Source: JAUSFM01 sp964343705
GTDB lineage: Archaea > Nanobdellota > Nanobdellia > Woesearchaeales > UBA12501
Length of the DNA: 64,000 nt
Direction: 5' to 3'
Assembly: GCA_964343705.1 (NCBI GenBank)
Contig: CAYFJX010000002.1
Coordinates: 1-64,000, forward strand
Position 1 is the stretch's first letter. Every line of letters starts with the position of its first letter. Shown here in pieces: positions 41,647 through 50,265 of the stretch. The notes under the pieces were generated by a model. The model had not been told where the DNA came from and made no database searches. It saw nothing but the letters and a program-made list of their open reading frames with translations. A program made the position numbers and the translations under genes.

Positions 41647-42066
41647 ATGATACCATTCAAAAAAAAATTTGTTGTAGTACTAAACAAAAATAAACCAATC
41701 GGGAACATCATGAATGCAATTGCACATATGACAGTAGGACTTGGAGCAAAGATCAAGAACAAAGAAGAAATGAGATTGACAAACTATAAAGACGCTGATG
41801 GAGGAGACCATGATCACATTTCTGAGATTCCTTTTATAGTGGTTGCTGCAAATTCTAACAAGATCAGAAATGTAAGGAAGGCTTGCCAATCAAACAACAT
41901 TGAGTTCACTGACTTTACTCACGCCATGATTGAAGGAGGGTATGAAGCACAAATTAAACGATCAGCAGAAACAAAAGAAGAAGACATGGATTATCTTGGT
42001 ATTGCAATGTTTGGTGACTGGGATGTAGTATCAGAACTTACACGAAAATTTTCATTATGGAAATGA
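41647..42066 (+). CDS. DUF2000 family protein
   Basis: A 139-residue soluble protein matching DUF2000, a family with a fold related to peptidyl-tRNA hydrolase 2. Characteristic parts are KFVVVLNKNKPIGNIMNAIAHMTVGLGA, ISEIPFIVVAANSNKIRNV and DFTHAMIEGGY. Biochemical role unknown. An AAGGAG ribosome site and a TATA box preceded by a perfect inverted repeat suggest regulated expression. It converges on the aminotransferase gene, 29 bases apart. Confidence 0.85.
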   Translation: MIPFKKKFVVVLNKNKPIGNIMNAIAHMTVGLGAKIKNKEEMRLTNYKDADGGDHDHISEIPFIVVAANSNKIRNVRKACQSNNIEFTDFTHAMIEGGYEAQIKRSAETKEEDMDYLGIAMFGDWDVVSELTRKFSLWK

Positions 42067-42095
42067 GAGTAAAGCAAAAACGACTCTTTCCACCC

Positions 42096-43253
42096 TTACA
42101 ACCCCTTCACAAAAGCCTCAATCCTATTCAATGCTTCTTCTAGGTTTTCCATGCTGTTTGCATAACTTAACCTGATGTGGCCTTCTCCTTGTTCTCCAAA
42201 AGCTTTGCCAGGGATTGCAACTACTTTGTGCTCTTTTAGTAGTCGTTCACAAAATGTCATGCTGTCAAGGCCTGTGGCACTGATGTCTGGAAAAACGTAA
42301 AACGCACCAGAGGGGTTATTGGGTGTGATCCCACGAATAGATCGTAGTCGTTTTATCACAAAAGCTCGTCGTTCTTTAAATGCAGCAAGCATTTTTTCAA
42401 CTGGTTTTTGTGTTCCTGTTAGTGCTTCAACTGCTGCCCACTGAGTAGGAGCGTTAATTCCGCCTGTTGCGTGTGATTGAAATCGTGTCATGGGTGCAAT
42501 AAACTCTTCAGGCGCTCCCATAAACCCTAATCGCCACCCAGTCATTGCATAGGTCTTTGAAACACCATTCACTGTAAAGGTGCGTTCGTACATGCCTGGC
42601 AGGCTTGCCATACTCTTACGTGAACCGCTAAAGACAAAGCGGTGGTACATTTCATCACTTATAACATATAAGTCATGTTTAATGGCTAGAGCTGCCATTT
42701 TCTTAAGTTCATCTGTTGGAATAACCTCACCAGTGGGGTTTGATGGACTGTTAATAAGCAATGCTTTTGTTTTTTTGGTGATTGCTTTTCGGATGTTGGC
42801 AGCAGTTACTGTAAGATCTGTTGTTTTGGCAGGTACTGGTGTTCCACCTGCAAGTTTTACTAGTTCACGAAAGCTAAACCATGCAGGCTCTGGAATAATT
42901 ACTTCCTCGCCGGGTTTAAGTATTGTTAAGAATGCATTGTAGATTGCTTGTTTTCCTCCATTGGTAACCATGACATCACCAGGATTGTAAGGTATTTTGT
43001 CATATGTGTTAAAGTAGTTGGAAATAGCTTCTCGTACAGCAGGAATACCAGGTGTTGCAACATAGTTTGTTTCTCCACGTTTAATTGCATCAATCCCTGC
43101 TGCTTTAATATTTTCAGGAGTGTCAAAATCAGGCTCGCCAACACCAAGACTGATTACATTCTCGCCTTCTTTTTTCATACGAAGATACAGTGCATTGAGA
43201 TCAAGGGAGATGGATCCTTGGATTTTCTTTGTTAGTGGAGATAGTTTTTTCAT
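42096..43253 (-). CDS. Class I aminotransferase, aspartate aminotransferase-like
   Basis: A PLP-dependent enzyme of about 385 residues. The PLP lysine lies in VNGVSKTYAMTGWRLG (near 231) and the substrate arginine in GEGHIRLSYA near the C-terminus. LINSPSNPTGEV and VISDEMYHRFVF complete the fold-type I signatures. It probably interconverts aspartate/glutamate or aromatic amino acids with 2-oxoacids. The ATG at 43253 follows AGTGATC; the GTG at 43262 lies within that site. It follows a membrane-protein gene by 39 bases. Confidence 0.92.
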   Translation of the reverse strand: MKKLSPLTKKIQGSISLDLNALYLRMKKEGENVISLGVGEPDFDTPENIKAAGIDAIKRGETNYVATPGIPAVREAISNYFNTYDKIPYNPGDVMVTNGGKQAIYNAFLTILKPGEEVIIPEPAWFSFRELVKLAGGTPVPAKTTDLTVTAANIRKAITKKTKALLINSPSNPTGEVIPTDELKKMAALAIKHDLYVISDEMYHRFVFSGSRKSMASLPGMYERTFTVNGVSKTYAMTGWRLGFMGAPEEFIAPMTRFQSHATGGINAPTQWAAVEALTGTQKPVEKMLAAFKERRAFVIKRLRSIRGITPNNPSGAFYVFPDISATGLDSMTFCERLLKEHKVVAIPGKAFGEQGEGHIRLSYANSMENLEEALNRIEAFVKGL

Positions 43254-43292
43254 GGTGATCACTTGTTATCAATACATCACTGTTTATTATTT

Positions 43293-43952
43293 TTATTCGC
43301 GTATAGGTGCATCAAAGTCTTGACAGTTTTGCACTGCAATATCTAGATCCACTTTGTTCTTTTTTACTTTAGTTATAGCCCTTTCGAGGGCTTTTCTTGG
43401 GCCTCTCATTTTTTCAAGTGTTGCATTGTATGTTTGATTTGCTTCTTTCAAAAATTGGCCTGCTGTTACAACATCATGTTCTCTGTCCCTTATAGTCACT
43501 TGACACACTGGACTGAAACCACCAATACCTATCTCTTTGTGTTGTTCTATGATCTTTTCTGCTTCATAACGTTCTTTAGGAGGAACCAAGACACGGGCAT
43601 CACCTACATTTTCGTAACCATATCGTTCTTGTGGCTGATCAGGTTCTTGTTCTACCATCTCTTCAGGAAGATCTTCAACTATTCCTTCTTGTTCTTGGGC
43701 ATCAATGAGTTCTTGCTGCAAAAATGCCTTGGTTTGTAGAAGTTTAATTCCTACGCTAAAAATACCTAATAAGAAGAGGATTAAGACCAATGCTAAAATA
43801 ATTTTCGTGCTTTTTTTCATGCCAAAAATGTCTTCAGTACGACCTGAGCCTTTTGTTAATTTGTGATGGTGAATCTTTTGTTTTCCTTTTGTGTAAGTAC
43901 GGTGAAGGTGTGATTTTGTTTTTGCAAGGGCGTTTTTTATTTTTTGCATCAT
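43293..43952 (-). CDS. Single-TM protein with external domain, unknown
   Basis: About 219 residues: a basic cytoplasmic start (KSHLHRTYTKGKQKIHHHKL), one helix (about 50-70, ILALVLILFLLGIFSVGI), an acidic stretch (EDLPEEMVEQEPDQPQE) and an external domain with a Cys in FSPVCQVTIRD and one near the end (VQNCQDFD). It could form one disulfide. Not recognised. The ATG at 43952 is preferred over the TTG at 43958. It starts 31 bases after the NAD kinase stop and lies in the same operon. Confidence 0.75.
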   Translation of the reverse strand: MMQKIKNALAKTKSHLHRTYTKGKQKIHHHKLTKGSGRTEDIFGMKKSTKIILALVLILFLLGIFSVGIKLLQTKAFLQQELIDAQEQEGIVEDLPEEMVEQEPDQPQERYGYENVGDARVLVPPKERYEAEKIIEQHKEIGIGGFSPVCQVTIRDREHDVVTAGQFLKEANQTYNATLEKMRGPRKALERAITKVKKNKVDLDIAVQNCQDFDAPIRE

Positions 43953-43982
43953 GACCAACTCTTTTTACACTAGTGTCGCACA

Positions 43983-44762
43983 TTAACTCTTTTTGAAAGA
44001 TGTTCTTCTGTTCTTCAGCAGATTTTGCCAAAGTGCTTTAAGACCAACTTTTATTTGAATGATATTAGCATTAAGGTGGTGTTTTTTTATAAAAATTGTG
44101 GATCCTGGCTGCACTGTATGTATAAGTGGATTGTTATCTGCTGCGAATTCTGCTGTGCTACGATTAAGTTTGATTTTGATTGTTCCCTTATCTGCAAGAA
44201 GTGTTGGTGTTACAGGATGGGTAAGGTTATTGTATGCTATGCCTATTCCTGAGGTAAATTTTTTTTGGGTTATTGAGTAAAAGTATGCTGTTGAACCAAA
44301 AGGAGTTGAAATAACCACTCCATCCCCTATGTATTCATCTGAAGTCTTTTTTTTTGCTGTGACAGTAAACCTCAGGGCTTGTGTTGGATCTTTGTTACGT
44401 AGAATAAAGTCGTTTGTACAAATCACTTTTTTCTTTTTTCCTTTGTAGTGTATGTGTGCTTCTAGTTTAATATGTTTTTTAATAGTATAACTCCCTTTAA
44501 GAAGCGCTGCGATAACCTCTGTAACTGTGTTGTGTGTACACTGATTGCCTGTATAACTATCTCTAAGGAGGATTTTAGGTGTTGAAGGATACTTTCGTTC
44601 AGCATACAAATAACTACCATCTCCCCCGAGAGAAACAACAAAATCCGGCTTTGTTTTTGTGTGAGTAAAGCCTGCAGAAGTAAATTGTTTCTTTACCACA
44701 CGAACATTTTTTGCGTGCTTACCAAGAATAACAAAACGGTTGAGTGAAGCCTGTGATTTCAT
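43983..44762 (-). CDS. nadK: NAD kinase
   Basis: About 259 residues of the ATP-NAD kinase family, which makes NADP. The nucleotide motif is VVSLGGDGSYLYAERKY (GGDG), followed by TNDFILRNKD (NE/D motif region) and ISTPFGSTAYFYSITQKK (GSTAY motif), in the usual order. Rather short and Lys-rich compared with bacterial homologues. The start at 44762 (MKSQASLN) is an ATG; the TTG three codons upstream is disregarded. First gene of a group with the membrane protein and aminotransferase. Confidence 0.9.
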   Translation of the reverse strand: MKSQASLNRFVILGKHAKNVRVVKKQFTSAGFTHTKTKPDFVVSLGGDGSYLYAERKYPSTPKILLRDSYTGNQCTHNTVTEVIAALLKGSYTIKKHIKLEAHIHYKGKKKKVICTNDFILRNKDPTQALRFTVTAKKKTSDEYIGDGVVISTPFGSTAYFYSITQKKFTSGIGIAYNNLTHPVTPTLLADKGTIKIKLNRSTAEFAADNNPLIHTVQPGSTIFIKKHHLNANIIQIKVGLKALWQNLLKNRRTSFKKS

Positions 44763-44872
44763 AGGTTGCAATACAAGTTTTTGTGTTTATATGTTTTTTT
44801 AAAATAGTTTAAGAAAATAAGTAACACACACAAAACATTTTATTTTTTACTTCACAGTACTAAAAACAGAAA

Positions 44873-44948
44873 GGTTTATATACTATAAACTGTATTTTGC
44901 AGTATAACGACGATACGTAACATGTTTTTGTTACAAGTTGTTGTTACA
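44873..44948 (+). promoter_or_regulatory. Promoter with inverted and direct repeats before the H1-like gene
   Basis: A GGTTTATATAC TATA box (44873-44883) overlaps the edge of an interrupted inverted repeat in which ACTG (44889-44892) pairs with CAGT (44900-44903), flanked by TATA on both sides. Downstream are GTAAC/GTTAC and two direct copies of TTGTTACA (44928-44935 and 44941-44948). The repeats sit in the leader or on the start point and may be binding sites for a regulator of this very basic protein. Confidence 0.45.
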
Positions 44949-44977
44949 TATCATAATGATAGAGGTGGAGGAAAAAA

Positions 44978-45319
44978 ATGGCAAAACAAAGAACAAAACG
45001 AAGAGCAGCTTCAAGCAAAAAGCGAACTTCAAAGAAGCGAACAACTCGAAAGAAGTCAACCAAACGGAAAACTTCCAAGAGAAAAGCAACTAAGAAGAAA
45101 GCTACACGTAAGAAGCGAACTTCAAAGAAGAAAGCAACTAAAAAGCGGACTTCCAAGAGAAAAGCAACCAAAAAACGAGTTACTCGTAAAAAGCGGACCT
45201 CAAAGAAGAAAACTTCAAAGAAGCGGACTTCAAAAAGAACTTCAAAAAAGCGAGTTTCGAAGAGAAAAGCTTCAAAGAAGCGAGCTACACAAAGAAGTTC
45301 ACGAAGAAAACGTAGATAA
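44978..45319 (+). CDS. Histone H1-like Lys/Arg repeat protein
   Basis: 113 residues made almost entirely of Lys, Arg, Ser, Thr and Ala in short repeats such as KRTSKKR, KRKATKK and TRKKRTSKKK. No fold is expected. The composition matches C-terminal-H1/AlgP-like DNA-compacting proteins. A GGAGG ribosome site lies before the ATG, and a terminator hairpin follows the stop. The DNA shows matching codon-level repetition (about 12-18-base imperfect units), so length may vary between strains. Likely role: chromatin compaction or RNA binding (inference from composition). Confidence 0.75.
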   Translation: MAKQRTKRRAASSKKRTSKKRTTRKKSTKRKTSKRKATKKKATRKKRTSKKKATKKRTSKRKATKKRVTRKKRTSKKKTSKKRTSKRTSKKRVSKRKASKKRATQRSSRRKRR

Positions 45320-45342
45320 TTACGTTTTTTTCATTAAAGAAG

Positions 45343-45365
45343 CAGGCTTTATGCCTGTTTTTTTC
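45343..45365 (+). terminator. Hairpin plus T-run between convergent genes
   Basis: CAGGC (45343-45347) pairs with GCCTG (45353-45357) around TTTAT, followed by a T-run on the plus strand and preceded by A-rich sequence. It terminates the H1-like gene and overlaps the stop codon (45349-45351) of the convergent M42 peptidase gene. A shallow stem with a U-run is unusual for archaea, which mostly use U-tracts alone, so the U-tract may be the active part. Confidence 0.55.
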
Positions 45366-46497
45366 TTTTTTTTCCTTTTTTCTTTCTTTTTACCATGCTT
45401 TTTTTTCTTGGTTTTGATATTTTTCTTTTTGCAGATTTTTTTGCCTGTGAATTCTTTTTTGTATAGGTCACATCCTTCCTCATGCAAGGGGGTTTTTCAA
45501 GAAGTTCTTTTAAGAGTTTCACTGCATTTGTAACATCATCAAGATGAGATATACCAATTGAAGAATGAATATTACGGACAGCAATACTAAGAACAGTAGA
45601 AGGTAATCCTTCTTTGTGCAACATAATACGCGTAGCGTCAGTAGTTCCCATTTCTTCAACTTTTAACTGAATTGGGAGCTTCTTACGTGATGCAAGCATC
45701 TTAATATGATCATCAAGAAATTTACTAGTAATAATCTCAGAATCTTTCAAAGTTAGTATAGGACCATCACCCATTTTAACAATAGTCCTATCAACATCTG
45801 CATCCTCTGAGTTAGTGGTGTCAACTGCAATCCCCCAATCAGGATTAATCTTGTACATTGAAACTTGAACACCATACATGCCAATTTCTTCTTGGACAGA
45901 AAACAAAAAATACAAGTCAGAGCAACAGTTCTTCTTTAGCTTTTTAATAAGTTCGATCAACACATAACAGCCAACCCTATTATCCACTGCCTTACCACAA
46001 AATACTTTTTTATTCCCCAGATAAGTAAATTCATTTGTTGCAATAGCATATGATCCTACCCCTATCCCTAATTTTTTGAGTGCTTTTTTGTCAATACCTG
46101 CATCAATATACATATTTTCCATTTTTGGAGATTCATCAAGTTCAAGGTCTTCTTGAAGCTCTTCAAAACTAATAACACCCTTACATGCAACTTTGTTTTT
46201 TCCATTTAGAATCTTAACAGACTGGCCAACAACCGCAATAGGTTCAATACCTCCAATGGTAGAGAATTGCATCTGACCATCCCTACGAACACTCTTAACC
46301 ATAAGGCCAATCTCATCCATGTGAGCAGCTAAAACAATCTTCGGTCCGGAACCCTTTTTTCGCGCTATAAGATTGCCAAACTTGTCAATGGTAATCTCAT
46401 CAACATGATTCTCAATTTCCTTGCGAATAACAGAACGAACATGGGCTTCTGCCCCACTGGGACCGATTGCGTTCATGAGCTTCTCAAGAAGTTTCAT
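45349..46497 (-). CDS. M42-family metallo-aminopeptidase (endoglucanase-M like) with basic tail
   Basis: 382 residues, of the M42 family (tetrahedral TET peptidases). Zinc and catalytic residues are visible: AAHMDEIGLMV (His), CGKAVDNRVGCYVL (Asp), SVQEEIGMYG (catalytic Glu pair), AVDTTNSED and SSIGISHLDDV (final His). It trims peptides released by the proteasome. The last 40 residues are a Lys/Arg tail (KKSMVKRKKKGKKRKKQ) not part of the fold. The cotranscribed upstream gene has a similar tail. It shares one base with that gene's stop. Confidence 0.9.
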   Translation of the reverse strand: MKLLEKLMNAIGPSGAEAHVRSVIRKEIENHVDEITIDKFGNLIARKKGSGPKIVLAAHMDEIGLMVKSVRRDGQMQFSTIGGIEPIAVVGQSVKILNGKNKVACKGVISFEELQEDLELDESPKMENMYIDAGIDKKALKKLGIGVGSYAIATNEFTYLGNKKVFCGKAVDNRVGCYVLIELIKKLKKNCCSDLYFLFSVQEEIGMYGVQVSMYKINPDWGIAVDTTNSEDADVDRTIVKMGDGPILTLKDSEIITSKFLDDHIKMLASRKKLPIQLKVEEMGTTDATRIMLHKEGLPSTVLSIAVRNIHSSIGISHLDDVTNAVKLLKELLEKPPCMRKDVTYTKKNSQAKKSAKRKISKPRKKSMVKRKKKGKKRKKQA

Positions 46498-47888
46498 TAT
46501 GACCGCCTCTTCTTTGATCGAACAGGCTTTTTGGGTTTTCTTTTCTTTACTTTTTTTGTACGAGCCTTTTTCAAAAAGGGCTGTAAGACTTTAGAAATTT
46601 TAAGCTTGCCCATTTCTTCAACATGATAACGTATTCGAACTGTTGGCTTGTGTAGATTAAGTAATTGCCCAAGATTAATAGGGTCTGCAGCAATGACCGC
46701 ATCAGCATGTCCCTTTGCAAGCATCGTGTTAATAGTTTTTTCAAGTTCTGCTTGTTGTGCATTTCCATACCCCATTGCAGGAAGAAGCGGACCAAGCTTT
46801 GGAAATTTCTTGTAAATCTTCTTGATGCTCCCAACAGCAAAAGGTCGTGGATTAACTGGCTTTGCATTATATTTCTTTGCAGCAAGCATACCAGCCCCGT
46901 ACGACATCCCCCCATGAGTCAGGGTTGGACCGTCTTCAACAACAACAACTTTTTTGTTGCGAATAAATCGTGGCTTGTCAACTTCAATAACTGAAGCAGA
47001 CTCAATAACCTTTGCAGTAGGATTAACACTCTTAACATGTTGTTCTACAAGACGGATATTTGATTTTTTTGCACTGTCTGCTTTGTTTATGATGACAACA
47101 TCTGCAAGAATAAGATTAGTGAATCCTGGATAATAAGTGAGCTCGTGTCCAGGCCTGTGAGGGTCGACGAGAGTTATATGTAAGTCTGGCTTGAAAAAAG
47201 GAGTATCATTGTTTCCACCATCCCAAATGATAATGTCTGCTTCTTTTTCTGCTTTGCGCAAGATCTTTTCATAGTCCACACCAGCGTAAATAATCATGCC
47301 TTTCTCAATATATGGTTCATACTCTTCACGCTCCTCAATAGTACAGTTGTGCTTTCGGAAATCCGCATACGAAGCAAAACGTTGGCATACTTGCTTTGCA
47401 AGATCTCCATACGGCATGGGGTGTCGAACAACAACCACTCGTTTACCTTTCTTTTTTAGGTACATTGCTACTTTTTGAGAAACAGAACTTTTTCCACATC
47501 CAGTACGGACTGCACAGATGGCAATAACAGGTTTGGTACTTTTAATCATGGTTTTCTGTGCAGGAGCAAGCACAAACTCTGCACCTGCTTTTGAAACTAC
47601 ACCAGCTTTTTGCATGACTTCTTTAAAAGGAAGGTCGCTGTATGAGAGGTAAACCTCATCAATCTTGTGTTTTCGTATTAGTTTAGGTAGTGACTCTTCT
47701 GGATGAATAGGTATATCACGAGAATAGCGCCTGCCGGCAAGCAGTTTAGGAAAGCTTCGTTTAGCAATGCCAGGAATCTGTGCTGCTGTAAAACAAACAA
47801 CCTTGTACAAAGGGTTATTTTTGAAGAGTACATTAAAATTGTGGAAGTCTCTTCCTGCAGCGCCCATAATGATTACTTTTCGTGCCAT
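46497..47888 (-). CDS. COG2403 GTPase-like protein, cyclic 2,3-diphosphoglycerate synthetase-like
   Basis: 463 residues. N-terminal Rossmann-like part starting VIIMGAAGRDFHNFNVLFKN, then a P-loop (ICAVRTGCGKSSVSQ, about 126-140), DGGNNDTPF (about 220) and the NKAD-like VVIINKADS. This architecture is that of COG2403, often annotated cyclic 2,3-diphosphoglycerate synthetase, an enzyme making a thermoprotective metabolite in methanogens. Actual activity in other archaea is unproven. Ends in a Lys/Arg tail (KKVKKRKPKKPVRSKKR). AAGGGGATC is the ribosome site. Overlaps the M42 gene by one base. Confidence 0.82.
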   Translation of the reverse strand: MARKVIIMGAAGRDFHNFNVLFKNNPLYKVVCFTAAQIPGIAKRSFPKLLAGRRYSRDIPIHPEESLPKLIRKHKIDEVYLSYSDLPFKEVMQKAGVVSKAGAEFVLAPAQKTMIKSTKPVIAICAVRTGCGKSSVSQKVAMYLKKKGKRVVVVRHPMPYGDLAKQVCQRFASYADFRKHNCTIEEREEYEPYIEKGMIIYAGVDYEKILRKAEKEADIIIWDGGNNDTPFFKPDLHITLVDPHRPGHELTYYPGFTNLILADVVIINKADSAKKSNIRLVEQHVKSVNPTAKVIESASVIEVDKPRFIRNKKVVVVEDGPTLTHGGMSYGAGMLAAKKYNAKPVNPRPFAVGSIKKIYKKFPKLGPLLPAMGYGNAQQAELEKTINTMLAKGHADAVIAADPINLGQLLNLHKPTVRIRYHVEEMGKLKISKVLQPFLKKARTKKVKKRKPKKPVRSKKRRS

Positions 47889-47984
47889 GATCCCCTTTTT
47901 TATTATATTAGGTGTTTCTCTTTTTTAATGTTTTTCTTATGAACTCAAAATTTTGTTTGTCCAACATAGTCGCAAGGAAATCCA

Positions 47985-48932
47985 TCAAGGAAGTATTGTT
48001 GTTCCTGCTTTTCCAAGTAGTGCTTGTGTAATCTTTGTTGGAGAAGTAATAATTACTTTTCGTGATTTCTTTTTTCGAGATTGAGTAAGAAATCGAATTG
48101 CTGCCACAATCTTAGGCTTCATACTTCCTTCTGCAAAATGACCTTGTTTAAGATATGCGCGAGCTTGCTTGACTGTCATTTTCTTGATTGCTTTTTGGCC
48201 TTTTTTCTGAAAATTAAGATACACAAAAGGTATTCCGGTTACCATAATTAATTGGTCTGCACCAACTTCATGCGCAAGACACGCTGATGCCTTGTCTTTA
48301 TCTATTACCGCGTCAAGACCCTGCCAACCACGTGATGTTTTATAGACTGGAATGCCCCCTCCACCTGATGCAATCACTGTCAAGTCTCTCTTGAGAAGTT
48401 GTTTGATCACTGTTGCAGGAATAGTTTTTTTTGGTTCTGGAGATGGAACAACCCTACGGTACCCCCTCCCCGAGTCTTCTTTGAAGATAATACCTCTACG
48501 CTGGCGTGCAAGTTTAGCTGCTTTTGCCTTTGTGTAAAAGGCGCCAATCGGCTTACTTGGCTTACGAAACGCTGGATCCTTTGGAGAAACAACCACCATG
48601 GTTATTAAACTGGCAATTTCCTTTTTTAATCGTTTTTTAGAAAAGACATTGCGTAAGGATTCCTCAAGTATAAACCCAATTTCACCTTGTGATTGTGCAT
48701 TGCACACTGATAATGGCAAGTCATATGTGTGGTGGTGGGCAAGCTCACTTCTCAAAAGAATGCTGCCAACTTGAGGACCATTGCCGTGTGTTATGAGAAC
48801 ATGATGTTTTTTGAAAAGAGGAAATAAAGAAGAAAAAGTTTTGTGTGCAGTGCGAAGTTGCGTGCTTACACTAGGTTTCTGTCCTTTGCTCAGTAGGGCG
48901 TTACCGCCTAGGGCAACAAGCACTGTAGCCAT
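47985..48932 (-). CDS. arcC: Carbamate kinase
   Basis: 315 residues of the amino-acid-kinase fold. Family marks: VALGGNALLSKGQ, LITHGNGPQVGSILLRSE, SQGEIGFILEESLRN, VIASGGGGIPVYK and VIDKDKASACLAHEVGAD. The enzyme transfers phosphate from carbamoyl phosphate to ADP, or works in reverse, linking ammonia/CO2 to ATP. A GAGGTG ribosome site precedes the ATG. No ornithine transcarbamylase or arginine deiminase gene is nearby, so it may work alone, for ATP formation or carbamoyl-phosphate supply. It is in line with the COG2403 gene, 96 bases apart. Confidence 0.92.
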   Translation of the reverse strand: MATVLVALGGNALLSKGQKPSVSTQLRTAHKTFSSLFPLFKKHHVLITHGNGPQVGSILLRSELAHHHTYDLPLSVCNAQSQGEIGFILEESLRNVFSKKRLKKEIASLITMVVVSPKDPAFRKPSKPIGAFYTKAKAAKLARQRRGIIFKEDSGRGYRRVVPSPEPKKTIPATVIKQLLKRDLTVIASGGGGIPVYKTSRGWQGLDAVIDKDKASACLAHEVGADQLIMVTGIPFVYLNFQKKGQKAIKKMTVKQARAYLKQGHFAEGSMKPKIVAAIRFLTQSRKKKSRKVIITSPTKITQALLGKAGTTILP

Positions 48933-49010
48933 AATACACCTCTTTTTGTAATCAATAGTTTGCTATGTTTTGCTATGAATAGGTTAACACCCTGCTTTAT
49001 TGGTTACTAA

Positions 49011-49400
49011 TTACAAGTTCCTAATCACACAATCTAATCCCCAGGTTTTACAACCGTGAAATATAAAGTGGACTGCTAGCGTTAGTAACACCACATCTTT
49101 GATAAGCATGTGTTGTATAAACAAGCCAAGCACAACAGCACTTACAATAAACGCAGCAAGTAACACTGCTGCAAGTGATGCTGCAAAGCGAGTAAGTAAG
49201 CCAAGCACAAGGAGCATACCTATAACAAATTCAATAATGCCTAAGATTGCAACTGATGTTTCAGCTGGTATAAAATAGAGTATTTTTTGTACGGGTGGTG
49301 TTGCGTCAAGAAACAACTTGAAGACTGCTGCATAAATGAAAACAGCTCCGAGTGAAAGACGTGTAAGCACGTTGGTCCATTTAAATCGTCCATAGTCCAT
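49011..49400 (-). CDS. DoxX-family membrane protein
   Basis: 129 residues with four hydrophobic helices. The pattern TRLSLGAVFIYAAVFKLF, LGIIEFVIGMLLVLGLLTRFAA and the polar ends match the DoxX family, which includes quinone-linked thiosulfate oxidoreductase subunits and many proteins of unknown role. GAGGTATC is the ribosome site. No partner oxidoreductase is adjacent, so function remains open. Confidence 0.8.
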   Translation of the reverse strand: MDYGRFKWTNVLTRLSLGAVFIYAAVFKLFLDATPPVQKILYFIPAETSVAILGIIEFVIGMLLVLGLLTRFAASLAAVLLAAFIVSAVVLGLFIQHMLIKDVVLLTLAVHFIFHGCKTWGLDCVIRNL

Positions 49401-49459
49401 GTTAGATACCTCAATGAAAGGTGGGAAGCCACCTAATAAAAAGTTTGTTGTAATTAGTA

Positions 49460-50254
49460 TTATGAAAGAGCTTTATTTATTAATGCCAATAATTCAGCAT
49501 GCACCCCTGGTGCAGCAACCAAGATATCTACTGATTCAGGTGTAAGTGGGTTTCCTTCAAAATCAGTACATGTAGCACCTGCTTCCTTGGCAATAAGCGC
49601 TCCAGGAATAAAGTCATACTGTTTTGGACTTGTTGCGTAATAACATAGTGTTCTTCCATCTGCTACATGTGCTAGTTCAAGGTCAGCAGCACCCATTTGA
49701 CGCGTGGAGACATTGATTCGTTTAAGCACTGGATAGATTGTGCATGCGCGTTCTATTGCTTCAGGCTTACGACTGTGACAAAAAGTAAGGACTCCCCGTC
49801 GAATGTCAGTTTCAGTAGAAACTTTAATTGGTTGATCTCCTTTGTCTGTTTTACAAAACGCTCCTTTTCCTGTTTCTGCATAGAAAAGGTTACCTGCAAT
49901 CGGGTCATATACCACTGCAGCAATTGGCTCGTTCTTGTGCAACAAAGCAATTGCAGTATTAAAAAAAGGGTGTTTCATTGCAAAATTACTGGTACCATCA
50001 AGAGGATCAATAATCCAAACGTATTCTGCGCCATTATTGGTAGATCCTGATTCTTCAGCAAAAAACCCATGATCTGGAAACGCCTCTTTGATAATGCTTA
50101 TAATTTTTTGTTCAGCTGCAACATCTGCTTCAGTCACCATGCTCATATATTCTTTAAAAGTGATTTTTTCAATGTTCAGAAAATGGTCTTTGATAATAGT
50201 GCCTGCTGCACTTGCTGCTTGTATAGCAGTCTGTAAAAATAAAGATTGTTCCAT
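49460..50254 (-). CDS. Inositol monophosphatase / archaeal fructose-1,6-bisphosphatase-like enzyme
   Basis: 264 residues of the Mg-dependent IMPase superfamily. Metal ligands are in FFAEESGS (Glu) and WIIDPLDGTSNFA (two Asp), with the C-terminal PKQYDFIPGALIAKEAGA (Asp). Archaeal members often hydrolyse both inositol-1-phosphate and fructose-1,6-bisphosphate. The sequence does not decide between them. It is in tandem with the HAD-like gene upstream (11 bases between). Confidence 0.9.
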   Translation of the reverse strand: MEQSLFLQTAIQAASAAGTIIKDHFLNIEKITFKEYMSMVTEADVAAEQKIISIIKEAFPDHGFFAEESGSTNNGAEYVWIIDPLDGTSNFAMKHPFFNTAIALLHKNEPIAAVVYDPIAGNLFYAETGKGAFCKTDKGDQPIKVSTETDIRRGVLTFCHSRKPEAIERACTIYPVLKRINVSTRQMGAADLELAHVADGRTLCYYATSPKQYDFIPGALIAKEAGATCTDFEGNPLTPESVDILVAAPGVHAELLALINKALS

Positions 50255-50265
50255 TAGGTATCAAC

